The translations under genes were made by a program, and so were the position numbers. Below the pieces are notes generated by a model. The model was not told the DNA's origin. It saw nothing but the letters and a program-made list of their open reading frames with translations, and did not search any database. Positions 20,267 to 28,331 of a DNA stretch of 64,000 nt are shown here, piece by piece. Every line of letters starts with the position of its first letter. The first letter of the stretch is position 1. Source of the DNA: LSCE01 sp050485425 (GTDB lineage Bacteria > Pseudomonadota > Gammaproteobacteria > Nitrococcales > Aquisalimonadaceae); the NCBI GenBank assembly GCA_050485425.1, contig JBJHBJ010000013.1:23181-87180 (forward strand), read 5' to 3'.

Positions 20267-22261
20267 ATGGAGAACATCTATCTCGTCATTGTGCTTGCCC
20301 CGCTGCTCGGCGCCATCATCGCGGGGTTCTTCGGCTCGACCATTGGCCGCGCGGGTGCTCACTGGGTGACCAGCCTCGGCGTCGGCGTTTCCTTCCTGCT
20401 GTCTTTCCATGTGTTGATCGGCCTGATCAGCGGCGACCGTCAGCCCTTCGACGGCACGGTATACAACTGGATGGTGGCCGGCGGGCTGCAGTTCGAGGTC
20501 GGTTTTCTGGTCGACCGGCTGACCGCGATGATGATGGTGGTGGTCACCTTCGTCTCGCTGATGGTGCACATCTACACCATCGGCTACATGGCCGACGAAG
20601 AACACAACTGGCCGAAGGAGAGCCTGGCCGGGGTCAACGCCTACCAGCGTTTCTTCAGCTATATCGCGCTGTTCACCTTCGCGATGCTGATGCTGGTCAT
20701 GTCCAACAACTTCCTGCAGTTGTTCTTCGCCTGGGAGGCCGTGGGCCTGGTCTCGTACCTGCTGATCGGGTTCTGGATGAACCGGCCGACCGCGGTGTTC
20801 GCCAACCTGAAGGCGTTCCTGGTCAACCGTGTGGGTGACTTCGGATTCCTGCTCGGCATCGGCGCGGTGCTGATGTACTACGGCAGCCTCAATTACGGTG
20901 AGGTGTTCAACGCCGCCGCTGCCAATCCTGGTCTCACCATGAACATTTTCGGCGCCGCCGAGTGGCAGGTGGCGACAGTGGCCGCCATCCTGCTGTTCAT
21001 CGGTGCCATGGGCAAGTCCGCCCAGGCGCCGCTGCATGTCTGGCTGCCGGACTCCATGGAGGGCCCGACGCCGATTTCGGCCCTGATCCACGCCGCCACC
21101 ATGGTGACCGCGGGCATCTTCCTGGTGGCGCGCATGTCGCCGATCTACGAGCTGTCCGAGGTAGCGCTGTCCTTCGTGCTGGTGATCGGAGCTTTCACCG
21201 CGCTGTTCATGGGGCTGATCGGCCTGGTGCAGAACGACATTAAACGCGTGGTGGCCTATTCCACGCTGTCCCAGCTCGGCTACATGGTGGTGGCGCTGGG
21301 CGCCTCCGCCTACGCGGCCGGTGTCTACCACCTGATGACGCACGCCTTCTTCAAGGCTCTGCTGTTCCTGGGTGCCGGTTCGGTGATCATCGCCATGCAC
21401 CACAAGCAGGACATGCGTGAGATGGGTGGTCTGAAGAAGTACATGCCGGTGACCTACTGGACCATGCTGCTGGGGACGCTGGCCCTGATCGGCTTTCCGG
21501 CATTCTCCGGCTACTTCTCCAAGGACGGCATCATCCTGGCCGTGGCCGAAGCGGATCGCGCCGGTGCGACGTTCGCCTACATCTGCGTACTGGCCGGGGT
21601 GTTCGTTACGGCGCTGTACAGCTTCCGCCTGCTGTTCCTTGTCTTCCACGGCCAGGAGCGCATGGATCACCATACCCGCGAGCATCTGCACGAAAGCCCG
21701 CTGGTGGTTACCGTGCCGCTGGTGCTGCTGGCCATACCGTCGGTGCTGGTCGGCCTGTTCACCGTCATGCCGATGATGCTGGGCGACTGGTTCGGCGATG
21801 CCATCCGGGTACTTCCGGCCAATGACGTCCTGGCGTCGGTGGCAGCGGGCTACGGCAGTGCCTGGGAGCTGGTGCTGCATGGTTTCGTGGCGCCGCCCCT
21901 GTATCTGGCCGCGGCCGGTTTCCTGACCGCGTGGTATCTGTATATCAAGCGGCCGGAGCTGCCCGGCCAGTTACAGCAGCGCTTCCCGCTGGCGTACCGG
22001 GTACTGGAAAAGAAGTACTGGTTTGACGAGTTGCATCTGAACGTATTCGCCGGTGCCGGTCGTAGTCTGGGACGGTTCTTCTGGAAGGTCACGGATGCCG
22101 GTCTGATCGACGGCGTACTGGTCAACGGCACGGCGCGTGCCATTGGCAGAGCGGCGGCGGCATTGCGTCGCGGCCAGACCGGTTTCCTGTATCACTACGC
22201 CTTCGTGATGATCATCGGCCTGCTGGTGATGCTCACCTGGTTCGTGTTCGGGGCCCGCTAG
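20267..22261 (+). CDS. nuoL: NADH-quinone oxidoreductase subunit L
   Basis: Antiporter-like proton-pumping subunit with the long lateral helix. The 664 residues include the core motif FFAWEAVGLVSYLLIGFW (conserved Glu), MGKSAQAPLHVWLPDSMEGPTPISALIHAATMV (conserved Lys and His region) and LSQLGYMVVALGASAYAAGVYHLMTHAFFKALLFL. The C-terminal part contains the amphipathic lateral helix and final anchor. It is one of three homologous pump subunits in this operon. Confidence 0.97.
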   Translation: MENIYLVIVLAPLLGAIIAGFFGSTIGRAGAHWVTSLGVGVSFLLSFHVLIGLISGDRQPFDGTVYNWMVAGGLQFEVGFLVDRLTAMMMVVVTFVSLMVHIYTIGYMADEEHNWPKESLAGVNAYQRFFSYIALFTFAMLMLVMSNNFLQLFFAWEAVGLVSYLLIGFWMNRPTAVFANLKAFLVNRVGDFGFLLGIGAVLMYYGSLNYGEVFNAAAANPGLTMNIFGAAEWQVATVAAILLFIGAMGKSAQAPLHVWLPDSMEGPTPISALIHAATMVTAGIFLVARMSPIYELSEVALSFVLVIGAFTALFMGLIGLVQNDIKRVVAYSTLSQLGYMVVALGASAYAAGVYHLMTHAFFKALLFLGAGSVIIAMHHKQDMREMGGLKKYMPVTYWTMLLGTLALIGFPAFSGYFSKDGIILAVAEADRAGATFAYICVLAGVFVTALYSFRLLFLVFHGQERMDHHTREHLHESPLVVTVPLVLLAIPSVLVGLFTVMPMMLGDWFGDAIRVLPANDVLASVAAGYGSAWELVLHGFVAPPLYLAAAGFLTAWYLYIKRPELPGQLQQRFPLAYRVLEKKYWFDELHLNVFAGAGRSLGRFFWKVTDAGLIDGVLVNGTARAIGRAAAALRRGQTGFLYHYAFVMIIGLLVMLTWFVFGAR

Positions 22262-22346
22262 GGCACCGGTGGTTGACGGAATCATTCGTCCTGCGGGCGT
22301 TGCAGCCGCGGGGGCAGAACTTGAATTGCTGGTAAGGAAGTAGCGG

Positions 22347-23858
22347 ATGTTGGAGTCCTCCTGGCCGTTGTTGAGCCTGCTGATCTGGATGCCGATCCTG
22401 GGCGGCGCCCTGGTCCTGTTGCTGGGCGATGAGCGCGCAGCACAGGGGCGCGTACTCGCCATGGTGATCGGCCTGGCAACCTTTCTTTTCAGCCTGCTGC
22501 TGATCACCGGTTTCCAGCCCGGCACCGCGGACATGCAGTTCGTCGAGCTGCGGCCATGGGTGGAAGTGCTGGGCGTGAACTACCATCTGGGCGTGGACGG
22601 CATCTCCATGCCGCTGATCGTGCTCACCACGTTCTCCACGGTGCTGGTACTGATCGCCGCCTGGGGCCGGATTGCCTACAAGCCCAACCTGTACCTCGGC
22701 TGCTTCCTGATCATGGAAGGCATCGTGGTTGGTGTGTTCAGCGCACTGGATGCCATTCTGTTCTATGTGTTCTGGGAGGCCGTGCTGGTTCCGATGTTCC
22801 TGATCATCGGTATCTGGGGCGGCCAGAACCGCATCTACGCAACCATCAAGTTCTTCCTCTACACCTTCGTCGGCTCGGTGCTGATGCTGGTGGCGCTGAT
22901 TTACCTGCAGTTCCAGGCCGGCAGCTTCGCCATTCTGGACATGTACGGACTGAACCTGCCGTTGTCCGCGCAGATCTGGATCTTCATCGCCTTCCTGCTG
23001 GCCTTCGCCATCAAGGTACCGATGTGGCCGGTCCATACCTGGTTGCCGGACGCACATGTGCAGGCGCCCACCGGTGGTTCGGTCATCCTGGCCGCGATCA
23101 TGCTGAAGATTGGTGGCTACGGGTTCGTGCGCTTCAGCCTGCCGGTGGTGCCTGGTGCCAGCCTGGAACTGGACTGGCTGATGATCCTGCTGTCGCTGGT
23201 GGCCGTAGTCTATATCGGCCTGGTTGCGATGATGCAGGAAGACATGAAGAAGCTGATCGCCTATTCGTCCATCGCGCACATGGGCTTCGTGACACTGGGT
23301 TTCTTCGTTGTTTTCCAGGTGGTGGTGAACACCGGTGAGTCGGCCGCATTGCTGGCGCTGGGCGGCGGCATGGTGCAGATGATCTCGCACGGCTTCATTT
23401 CCGCGGCCATGTTCCTGTGCGTCGGCGTGCTGTACGACCGCATGCATACCCGCATGATCAGCGAATATGGCGGCGTGGCGCACCGCATGCCGGTGTTTGC
23501 CGGGCTGTTCGTGCTGTTTGCCATGGCCAACGCCGGTCTTCCGGGCACGTCCGGGTTCGTCGGCGAATTCATGGTCATCCTGGCCGCGTTCCAGGCCAGC
23601 TTCTGGTACGCGTTCTTCGCCGGCCTGACCCTGATCCTGGGCGCCGCCTACACGCTGTGGATGGTCAAGCGGGTGATGTATGGTCCGGTGGCCAGCGAAA
23701 AGGTGGCCGCGCTGGCCGACGTGGATGGCCGCGAGAAACTGGTGCTGGCGCTGCTGGCCGTTGCCGTGCTCTGGCTGGGGCTCTGGCCCGCGCCGTTGAT
23801 CGAGATCATGGAGCCGTCGCTGGAGCAGTTGCTGCAACTGGTGATGGCGCAAGCCTGA
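22347..23858 (+). CDS. nuoM: NADH-quinone oxidoreductase subunit M
   Basis: Antiporter-like proton-pumping subunit, 503 residues with about 14 helices. Signatures: FYVFWEAVLVPMFLIIGIWGG (conserved Glu near residue 145), AFAIKVPMWPVHTWLPDAHVQAPTGGSVILA and LIAYSSIAHMGFVTLG. The ATG is preceded by AAGGAAG. The 85-nt nuoL-nuoM spacer contains no terminator that I can see. Confidence 0.97.
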   Translation: MLESSWPLLSLLIWMPILGGALVLLLGDERAAQGRVLAMVIGLATFLFSLLLITGFQPGTADMQFVELRPWVEVLGVNYHLGVDGISMPLIVLTTFSTVLVLIAAWGRIAYKPNLYLGCFLIMEGIVVGVFSALDAILFYVFWEAVLVPMFLIIGIWGGQNRIYATIKFFLYTFVGSVLMLVALIYLQFQAGSFAILDMYGLNLPLSAQIWIFIAFLLAFAIKVPMWPVHTWLPDAHVQAPTGGSVILAAIMLKIGGYGFVRFSLPVVPGASLELDWLMILLSLVAVVYIGLVAMMQEDMKKLIAYSSIAHMGFVTLGFFVVFQVVVNTGESAALLALGGGMVQMISHGFISAAMFLCVGVLYDRMHTRMISEYGGVAHRMPVFAGLFVLFAMANAGLPGTSGFVGEFMVILAAFQASFWYAFFAGLTLILGAAYTLWMVKRVMYGPVASEKVAALADVDGREKLVLALLAVAVLWLGLWPAPLIEIMEPSLEQLLQLVMAQA

Positions 23859-23920
23859 ACGGGATAACGAATCGTTGACGGGGATGGCCTTGACCGCCCG
23901 TTGAGCTCAGAGGAAAAGGT

Positions 23921-25369
23921 ATGACCAACGACGTGTTCGAGAAGCCGGATCTGCTGCTCGCGCTGCCGGAAATCTGGTTGCTCGCCATGGCCTGCCTGGT
24001 GCTGGTGGTGGACTTGTTCAGCAACGATCGCGACCACAGCCCGGCCTACTGGCTGACCCAGCTCACGCTGGTCGTCGGTGTCGTCATCACCATCACCACC
24101 CAATGGGGCGTGGATGCCACCACCTTCAGCGGTACCTACGTCGCCGACAGTCTGGGCGTGATTCTCAAGACCGCCATCCTGGTGCTGGCATTCCTCGGTT
24201 TTGCCTATTCCAGGGATTACCTGCGCGACCGCGGGCTGCTGAAGGGCGAGTTCTACATGCTTGGCCTGTTTGCGGTGCTGGGCATGATGGTCACCGTCTC
24301 CGCGGGCAACCTGCTCAGCCTGTACCTGGGCGTGGAACTGATGTCGCTGTCCCTCTATGCGCTGGTGGCGTTCGACCGGGATTCCGCCCGCGCCTCCGAG
24401 GCCGCCATGAAGTACTTCGTGCTGGGTGCGCTGGCCTCGGGCATGCTGCTGTACGGCATGTCCATGCTCTATGGCGTCACCGGTACGCTGGACCTGGCAG
24501 GCATTACCGCCGCCGCGTCGGAGATGGATCAGAACCGGTTGCTGTTCCTGTTCGGCCTGGTGTTCATGATGGTGGGTGTGGCGTTCAAGTTCGGCGCCGT
24601 GCCGTTCCACATGTGGGTTCCCGATGTCTACCAGGGAGCGCCGACGCCCGTCACGCTGGTCATCGCGACTGCTTCCAAGGTGGCAGCCGTCGGTCTGTTC
24701 TTCCGTTTGATCGGCGAAGGCCTGCTGCCGCTGCTGGAGAGCTGGCAGCACATGGTGGTGCTCCTGGCCGTGCTGTCGCTGCTGGTAGGCAACACCATTG
24801 CGCTGGTGCAGACCAACATCAAGCGCATGCTGGCGTATTCCACCTTCAACCATATCGGTTTCATCTTCATGGGCTTCGTCGCCGGCACCCCGGAAGGCTA
24901 TGGCGCCGCCGTGTTCTACGCGGTGACCTATGCGTTCACGGTGGCGGCGGCATTCGGTGTGATCATGTTGCTGGCGCGCAAGGGATTCGAGGCCGATCAC
25001 ATCGAGGATCTCAAGGGGCTCAACGAGCGCAGCCCATTGTTCGCCTTCGTGATGCTCGTTCTGATGGTGTCTCTCACCGGCATACCCGGGACGGTGGGTT
25101 TCTACGCCAAGTGGATGGTGCTCAGATCCGTGATCGAAGCCGGCTTCATCTGGCTGGCTGTGCTCGCGGTGATCGGCGCGGTCGTGGGGGCGTTCTACTA
25201 CCTGCGGCTGGTCCGCTACTGTTATTTCGACAAGGCGGAAGGCGAGGGTCCGCAACCGTCCGGTTCGGGAGGCTTCCGTGCCGTGCTGGCCGCAAACGGC
25301 TTGCTGATCCTGGCGCTGGGTATCTTCCCGGGATCGCTGGTGGCCGTCTGTATGGCGGCCTTTGGCTGA
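23921..25369 (+). CDS. nuoN: NADH-quinone oxidoreductase subunit N
   Basis: Third antiporter-like pump subunit, 482 residues. Core motifs: LLSLYLGVELMSLSLYALVAF (conserved Glu), VAFKFGAVPFHMWVPDVYQGAPTPVTL and MLAYSTFNHIGFIFMGF. The start has the Shine-Dalgarno AGAGGAAAAGGT. It is the last complex I gene and is followed by a DUF2818 gene, as in many beta- and gammaproteobacteria. Confidence 0.97.
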   Translation: MTNDVFEKPDLLLALPEIWLLAMACLVLVVDLFSNDRDHSPAYWLTQLTLVVGVVITITTQWGVDATTFSGTYVADSLGVILKTAILVLAFLGFAYSRDYLRDRGLLKGEFYMLGLFAVLGMMVTVSAGNLLSLYLGVELMSLSLYALVAFDRDSARASEAAMKYFVLGALASGMLLYGMSMLYGVTGTLDLAGITAAASEMDQNRLLFLFGLVFMMVGVAFKFGAVPFHMWVPDVYQGAPTPVTLVIATASKVAAVGLFFRLIGEGLLPLLESWQHMVVLLAVLSLLVGNTIALVQTNIKRMLAYSTFNHIGFIFMGFVAGTPEGYGAAVFYAVTYAFTVAAAFGVIMLLARKGFEADHIEDLKGLNERSPLFAFVMLVLMVSLTGIPGTVGFYAKWMVLRSVIEAGFIWLAVLAVIGAVVGAFYYLRLVRYCYFDKAEGEGPQPSGSGGFRAVLAANGLLILALGIFPGSLVAVCMAAFG

Positions 25370-25391
25370 TGCAAGAGGTCGTGATTACCCG

Positions 25392-25712
25392 ATGACCAAT
25401 GCTCTGGCCTTCGTGGTGCTGCTTGCGATTGCGCTGGTGGCCGCAAACCTGCCCTGGCTGACGGACCGTGTGTTTTTCGTGCTGCGCCCGCCGGCCCGGG
25501 GCAAGCGTGAGTGGGTGCGTCTGCTGGAGTGGCTGATTCTGTACGGGGTCGTCGGGGCCATCGCGGTCGGCATCGAGTACAGGCTCACCGGGGATATCTA
25601 TCCCCAGGACTGGGAATTCTACGTGGTGACCCTCTGTCTCTTCCTGGTCTTTGCGCTGCCCGGCTTCATCTATCACCATGACCTGCGGCGTCTGCTGAAC
25701 AAGCGGCGCTAG
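25392..25712 (+). CDS. DUF2818 membrane protein at the end of the nuo operon
   Basis: A 106-residue protein of unknown function with three membrane segments, about residues 3-21 (ALAFVVLLAIALVAANLPW), 40-60 (LEWLILYGVVGAIAVGIE) and 74-96 (FYVVTLCLFLVFALPGFIYHH). The internal NLPWLTDRVFF and the final LPGFIYHHDLRRLL are characteristic of DUF2818. I start at MTNALAFV, 22 nt after the nuoN stop. Conserved placement after nuoN suggests an accessory or assembly role for complex I, but no function can be read from the sequence. Confidence 0.85.
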   Translation: MTNALAFVVLLAIALVAANLPWLTDRVFFVLRPPARGKREWVRLLEWLILYGVVGAIAVGIEYRLTGDIYPQDWEFYVVTLCLFLVFALPGFIYHHDLRRLLNKRR

Positions 25713-25740
25713 TGTCCCGTAACAGCAGTTCGCAGCATTT

Positions 25741-25842
25741 CTGCGGCCTCTGGCGCCGCCGTCGCAGTGTTATTGCCGCTTGCCGCAGCCGGGGCTACGC
25801 CTGCGCGCCAATGCCTGGCGATACCGGCGCCAGAGGCCGCAG
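25741..25842. repeat. 18-bp perfect inverted repeat enclosing 66 nt
   Basis: CTGCGGCCTCTGGCGCCG at 25741-25758 is exactly complementary to CGGCGCCAGAGGCCGCAG at 25825-25842. The 66-nt interior can fold further, for example CGCCA/TGGCG at 25806-25820. It lies between the end of the nuo operon and the tRNA-fMet promoter. No T tract follows, so it is not a classical terminator. It could stabilise or end the nuo message, or be a small palindromic repetitive element; copy number elsewhere is unknown. No coding frame here looks real. Confidence 0.75.
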
Positions 25843-25881
25843 CGTGCAAGGATACTTGCGGGGCGGCACACCAGAATCCTC

Positions 25882-25910
25882 TTGCATTCCCCGCGCCGGG
25901 TCGTTACCAT
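25882..25910 (+). promoter_or_regulatory. Candidate promoter of tRNA-fMet
   Basis: TTGCAT (25882-25887) and TACCAT (25905-25910) are 17 bp apart. A GC-rich discriminator follows and the predicted start is a few bases before the mature tRNA 5' end, as expected for a stable-RNA promoter. Confidence 0.55.
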
Positions 25911-25923
25911 GCGCAGCGTCGAT

Positions 25924-26000
<77 letters not shown>

Positions 26001-26011
26001 CTATAAAAATG

Positions 26012-26032
26012 GGCCGCTTGCGGCCTTTTTTT
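26012..26032 (+). terminator. Intrinsic terminator after tRNA-fMet
   Basis: A GGCCGC / GCGGCC stem with a TT loop is followed by seven T residues, 12 nt after the tRNA CCA end. Confidence 0.88.
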
Positions 26033-26131
26033 ATCACTGGTGTTCAAGCCCTGTTCCGGGGTGTGTGCCATCCGAGAGCGAGGCAGGATGGCCACGAAAG
26101 CGCCGGGATCTGAGGCAGACCAGGGTATCGC

Positions 26132-26161
26132 TGGTGCGGGGTTCCCGAACTTCGCTATAAT
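26132..26161 (+). promoter_or_regulatory. Candidate promoter of the rimP-nusA-infB operon
   Basis: A perfect TATAAT at 26156-26161 has only a poor -35 match about 18 bp upstream (TGGTGC, 26132-26137). The predicted transcript start near 26168 gives a leader of about 55 nt that contains the hairpin at 26186-26206. Confidence 0.5.
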
Positions 26162-26185
26162 ACAGCGTTGCCGCTGGATGATGGA

Positions 26186-26206
26186 TGGGCCTTGGGCCCA
26201 TTTTTT
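26186..26206 (+). terminator. Attenuator-like terminator in the rimP leader
   Basis: TGGGCC / GGCCCA with a TTG loop is followed by six T residues, between the TATAAT promoter and the rimP Shine-Dalgarno. A conserved RNA element called the rimP leader, ending in a terminator-like hairpin, is known upstream of rimP in gammaproteobacteria, and this looks like that element. It would limit transcription into rimP-nusA-infB unless antitermination occurs; the mechanism is inference. Confidence 0.65.
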
Positions 26207-26223
26207 GTTTGTGCGGAGAGTGT

Positions 26224-26679
26224 ATGGATCGCATCGCCCGGCAGCTCAACGGGCTGTTCCAACCCGTGGTGGAGGCCATGGGTTACGAATTGGTTGGCGT
26301 GGAGTATCGGCCGAACCGGGGCGAGGGGTTGTTGCGTGTTTACATTGATGCCGATGCCGGCATTACGCTGGAAGATTGCGAGCGGGTCAGTCATCAACTG
26401 AGCGGCCTGCTGGATGTGGAAGATCCGATCCGAGGCCATTACCGGCTGGAGATCTCCTCGCCTGGCCTGGATCGGCCGCTGTTCTCCCCGGAACACTATC
26501 AGCGTTTCGCCGGATCGCGGGTCCAGCTTCGGCTGGCCGAGCTCTGGGAAGGGCGCCGGAAGTTTCGCGGAGAGCTTCGGGGCTTTGATGATGGCCGCAT
26601 ACTGGTTTCCGAGGAAGGGGTGGATTATGCCGTTCCCCTGGAAGTTGTCGACAAGGCCAATCTGATTCCGGATATCTGA
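26224..26679 (+). CDS. rimP: Ribosome maturation factor RimP
   Basis: Needed for 30S subunit maturation. The 151 residues comprise the N-terminal domain (VVEAMGYELVGVEYRPN ... LLRVYIDADAGITLEDCERVSHQL) and the SH3-like C-terminal domain, with the family signature LEISSPGLDRPLFSPEHYQRFAG at about 77-99. The start MDRIARQLNG has GGAG 7 nt upstream. It is the first protein gene of the conserved rimP-nusA-infB-rbfA-truB-rpsO-pnp block. Confidence 0.96.
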   Translation: MDRIARQLNGLFQPVVEAMGYELVGVEYRPNRGEGLLRVYIDADAGITLEDCERVSHQLSGLLDVEDPIRGHYRLEISSPGLDRPLFSPEHYQRFAGSRVQLRLAELWEGRRKFRGELRGFDDGRILVSEEGVDYAVPLEVVDKANLIPDI

Positions 26680-26726
26680 ATCGCAAACCTGGTGATTACC
26701 CGGTCGCCGGGTGTGGAGTATCAAGC

Positions 26727-28238
26727 ATGAGCAAAGAGGTTCTGCTGGTCGTAGAAGCCATTTCCAACGAGAAGGGCGTCGACAAGGAGGTCATCGTCGA
26801 GGCCATCGAGGCAGCGTTGGCTTCCGCGACGAAAAAGCGCTCGCCCGGCGAGATCGAGGTCCGCGTATCGGTGGACCGTCGGTCCGGCGAGTACGACACT
26901 TTCCGCCGCTGGCTGGTTGTGGAAGACGATGCCGAGATGGAGCTGCCGGACCAGGAGATCCGTCTGTCGGACGCCCGCAAGCAGAATCCCGACATTCAGG
27001 TGGGCGACTACATCGAGGAGCCCATGGAGTCGGTGGCGTTCGGTCGCATCGCAGCCCAGACCGCGAAACAGGTGATCGTGCAGAAGGTGCGTGAGGCGGA
27101 GCGTGCGAAGGTCGTGGATGCCTACAAGGACCGCGTTGGCGAACTGGTTACCGGCCTGGTGAAGAAGGTCGACCGCGGCAACCTGATCATGGACCTCGGT
27201 AACAATGCCGAGGCCCTCATCCCCCGCGAGGACATGATCCCACGTGAAGCCTTCCGCACCGGTGACCGTGTCCGCGGTTATCTGCGGGAGGTTCGGCCGG
27301 ATGCCCGGGGCCCGCAACTGATCGTCTCCCGTACCGCTCCCGAATTCCTCATCGAGCTGTTCAAGCTGGAGGTGCCGGAAGTCGGGCAGGAACTGATCGA
27401 CATCCTCGGCGCCGCCCGGGATGCCGGCATGCGTGCCAAGATCGCGGTGCGGTCCAACGACCCGCGTATCGACCCGGTCGGGGCCTGCGTGGGCATGCGC
27501 GGTTCGCGTGTGCAGGCGGTGTCCAATGAGCTATCCGGCGAGCGTATCGATATCATCCTCTGGAACGAGAATCCGGCACAGTTCGTGATCAATGCGATGG
27601 CACCGGCTGACGTGGAGTCCATCGTCGTTGACGAAGACTCCCACAGCATGGACATCGCCGTGGTCGAGGACCAGCTCTCTCAGGCTATCGGCCGGGGCGG
27701 CCAGAACGTACGCCTGGCCAGCGAACTGACCGGTTGGGAGCTCAACGTGATGACCTCTGCCGACGCCGAGGCCAAGAGCCAGGCGGAAGCGGAGAAGACC
27801 ATGTCCATGTTTATCGAGGCATTGGGCGTGGATGAGGAAGTCGCCGCCATTCTGGTGCAGGAAGGCTTCTCTACCGTGGAGGAGGTGGCCTATGTGCCGG
27901 CCTCCGAAATGCTGGAGATTGACGAGTTCGACGAAGACATCGTCGAGGAACTCCGCGCGCGTGCCCGCGACTCTCTGCTGACGCAGATGATTGCCACGGA
28001 AGAGAAGCTGGGCGATGCCAAGCCGGCGGACGACTTGCTGGGCATGGAAGGCATGGACGAGGAACTGGCCTACAAGCTGGCCGCGACCGGCGTGGTAACC
28101 ATGGAAGATCTGGCCGAGCAGGCGGTGGACGATGTGGTGGAATCGACGCATATCGATGCGGAGCGTGCTGCGGCGCTGATCATGAAGGCTCGTGAGCCCT
28201 GGTTTGCGGATTCGCAGGAACAGCAGCAGGAGTCCTGA
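26727..28238 (+). CDS. nusA: Transcription termination/antitermination factor NusA
   Basis: RNA polymerase-binding factor acting in pausing, termination and antitermination. Its 503 residues in order: N-terminal polymerase-binding domain (1-125, with KEVLLVVEAISNEKGVDKE), S1 domain (about 130-200, LVKKVDRGNLIMDLG), KH1 and KH2 (about 200-345, with DPVGACVGMRGSRVQAVSNEL and IGRGGQNVRLASELTGW), then two C-terminal acidic AR repeats (about 360-490, AAILVQEGFSTVEEVAYV and YKLAATGVVTMEDLAEQAV). All parts expected for a gammaproteobacterial NusA are present. Confidence 0.97.
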   Translation: MSKEVLLVVEAISNEKGVDKEVIVEAIEAALASATKKRSPGEIEVRVSVDRRSGEYDTFRRWLVVEDDAEMELPDQEIRLSDARKQNPDIQVGDYIEEPMESVAFGRIAAQTAKQVIVQKVREAERAKVVDAYKDRVGELVTGLVKKVDRGNLIMDLGNNAEALIPREDMIPREAFRTGDRVRGYLREVRPDARGPQLIVSRTAPEFLIELFKLEVPEVGQELIDILGAARDAGMRAKIAVRSNDPRIDPVGACVGMRGSRVQAVSNELSGERIDIILWNENPAQFVINAMAPADVESIVVDEDSHSMDIAVVEDQLSQAIGRGGQNVRLASELTGWELNVMTSADAEAKSQAEAEKTMSMFIEALGVDEEVAAILVQEGFSTVEEVAYVPASEMLEIDEFDEDIVEELRARARDSLLTQMIATEEKLGDAKPADDLLGMEGMDEELAYKLAATGVVTMEDLAEQAVDDVVESTHIDAERAAALIMKAREPWFADSQEQQQES

Positions 28239-28331
28239 AGGCGGCGTCGAGTGTAACCACTCGGCCGTGAAGTACAGCGGTGTGAATGGCAGGCCGCGCA
28301 GAGCAGAAGTTCAGGATTCGGGGAGAGGTGC

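Noticed and set aside
25741..25842. Integron attC site or insertion-sequence end
   Set aside because: No core GTTRRRY/RYYYAAC boxes, no integrase or transposase nearby, and no target-site duplication seen.
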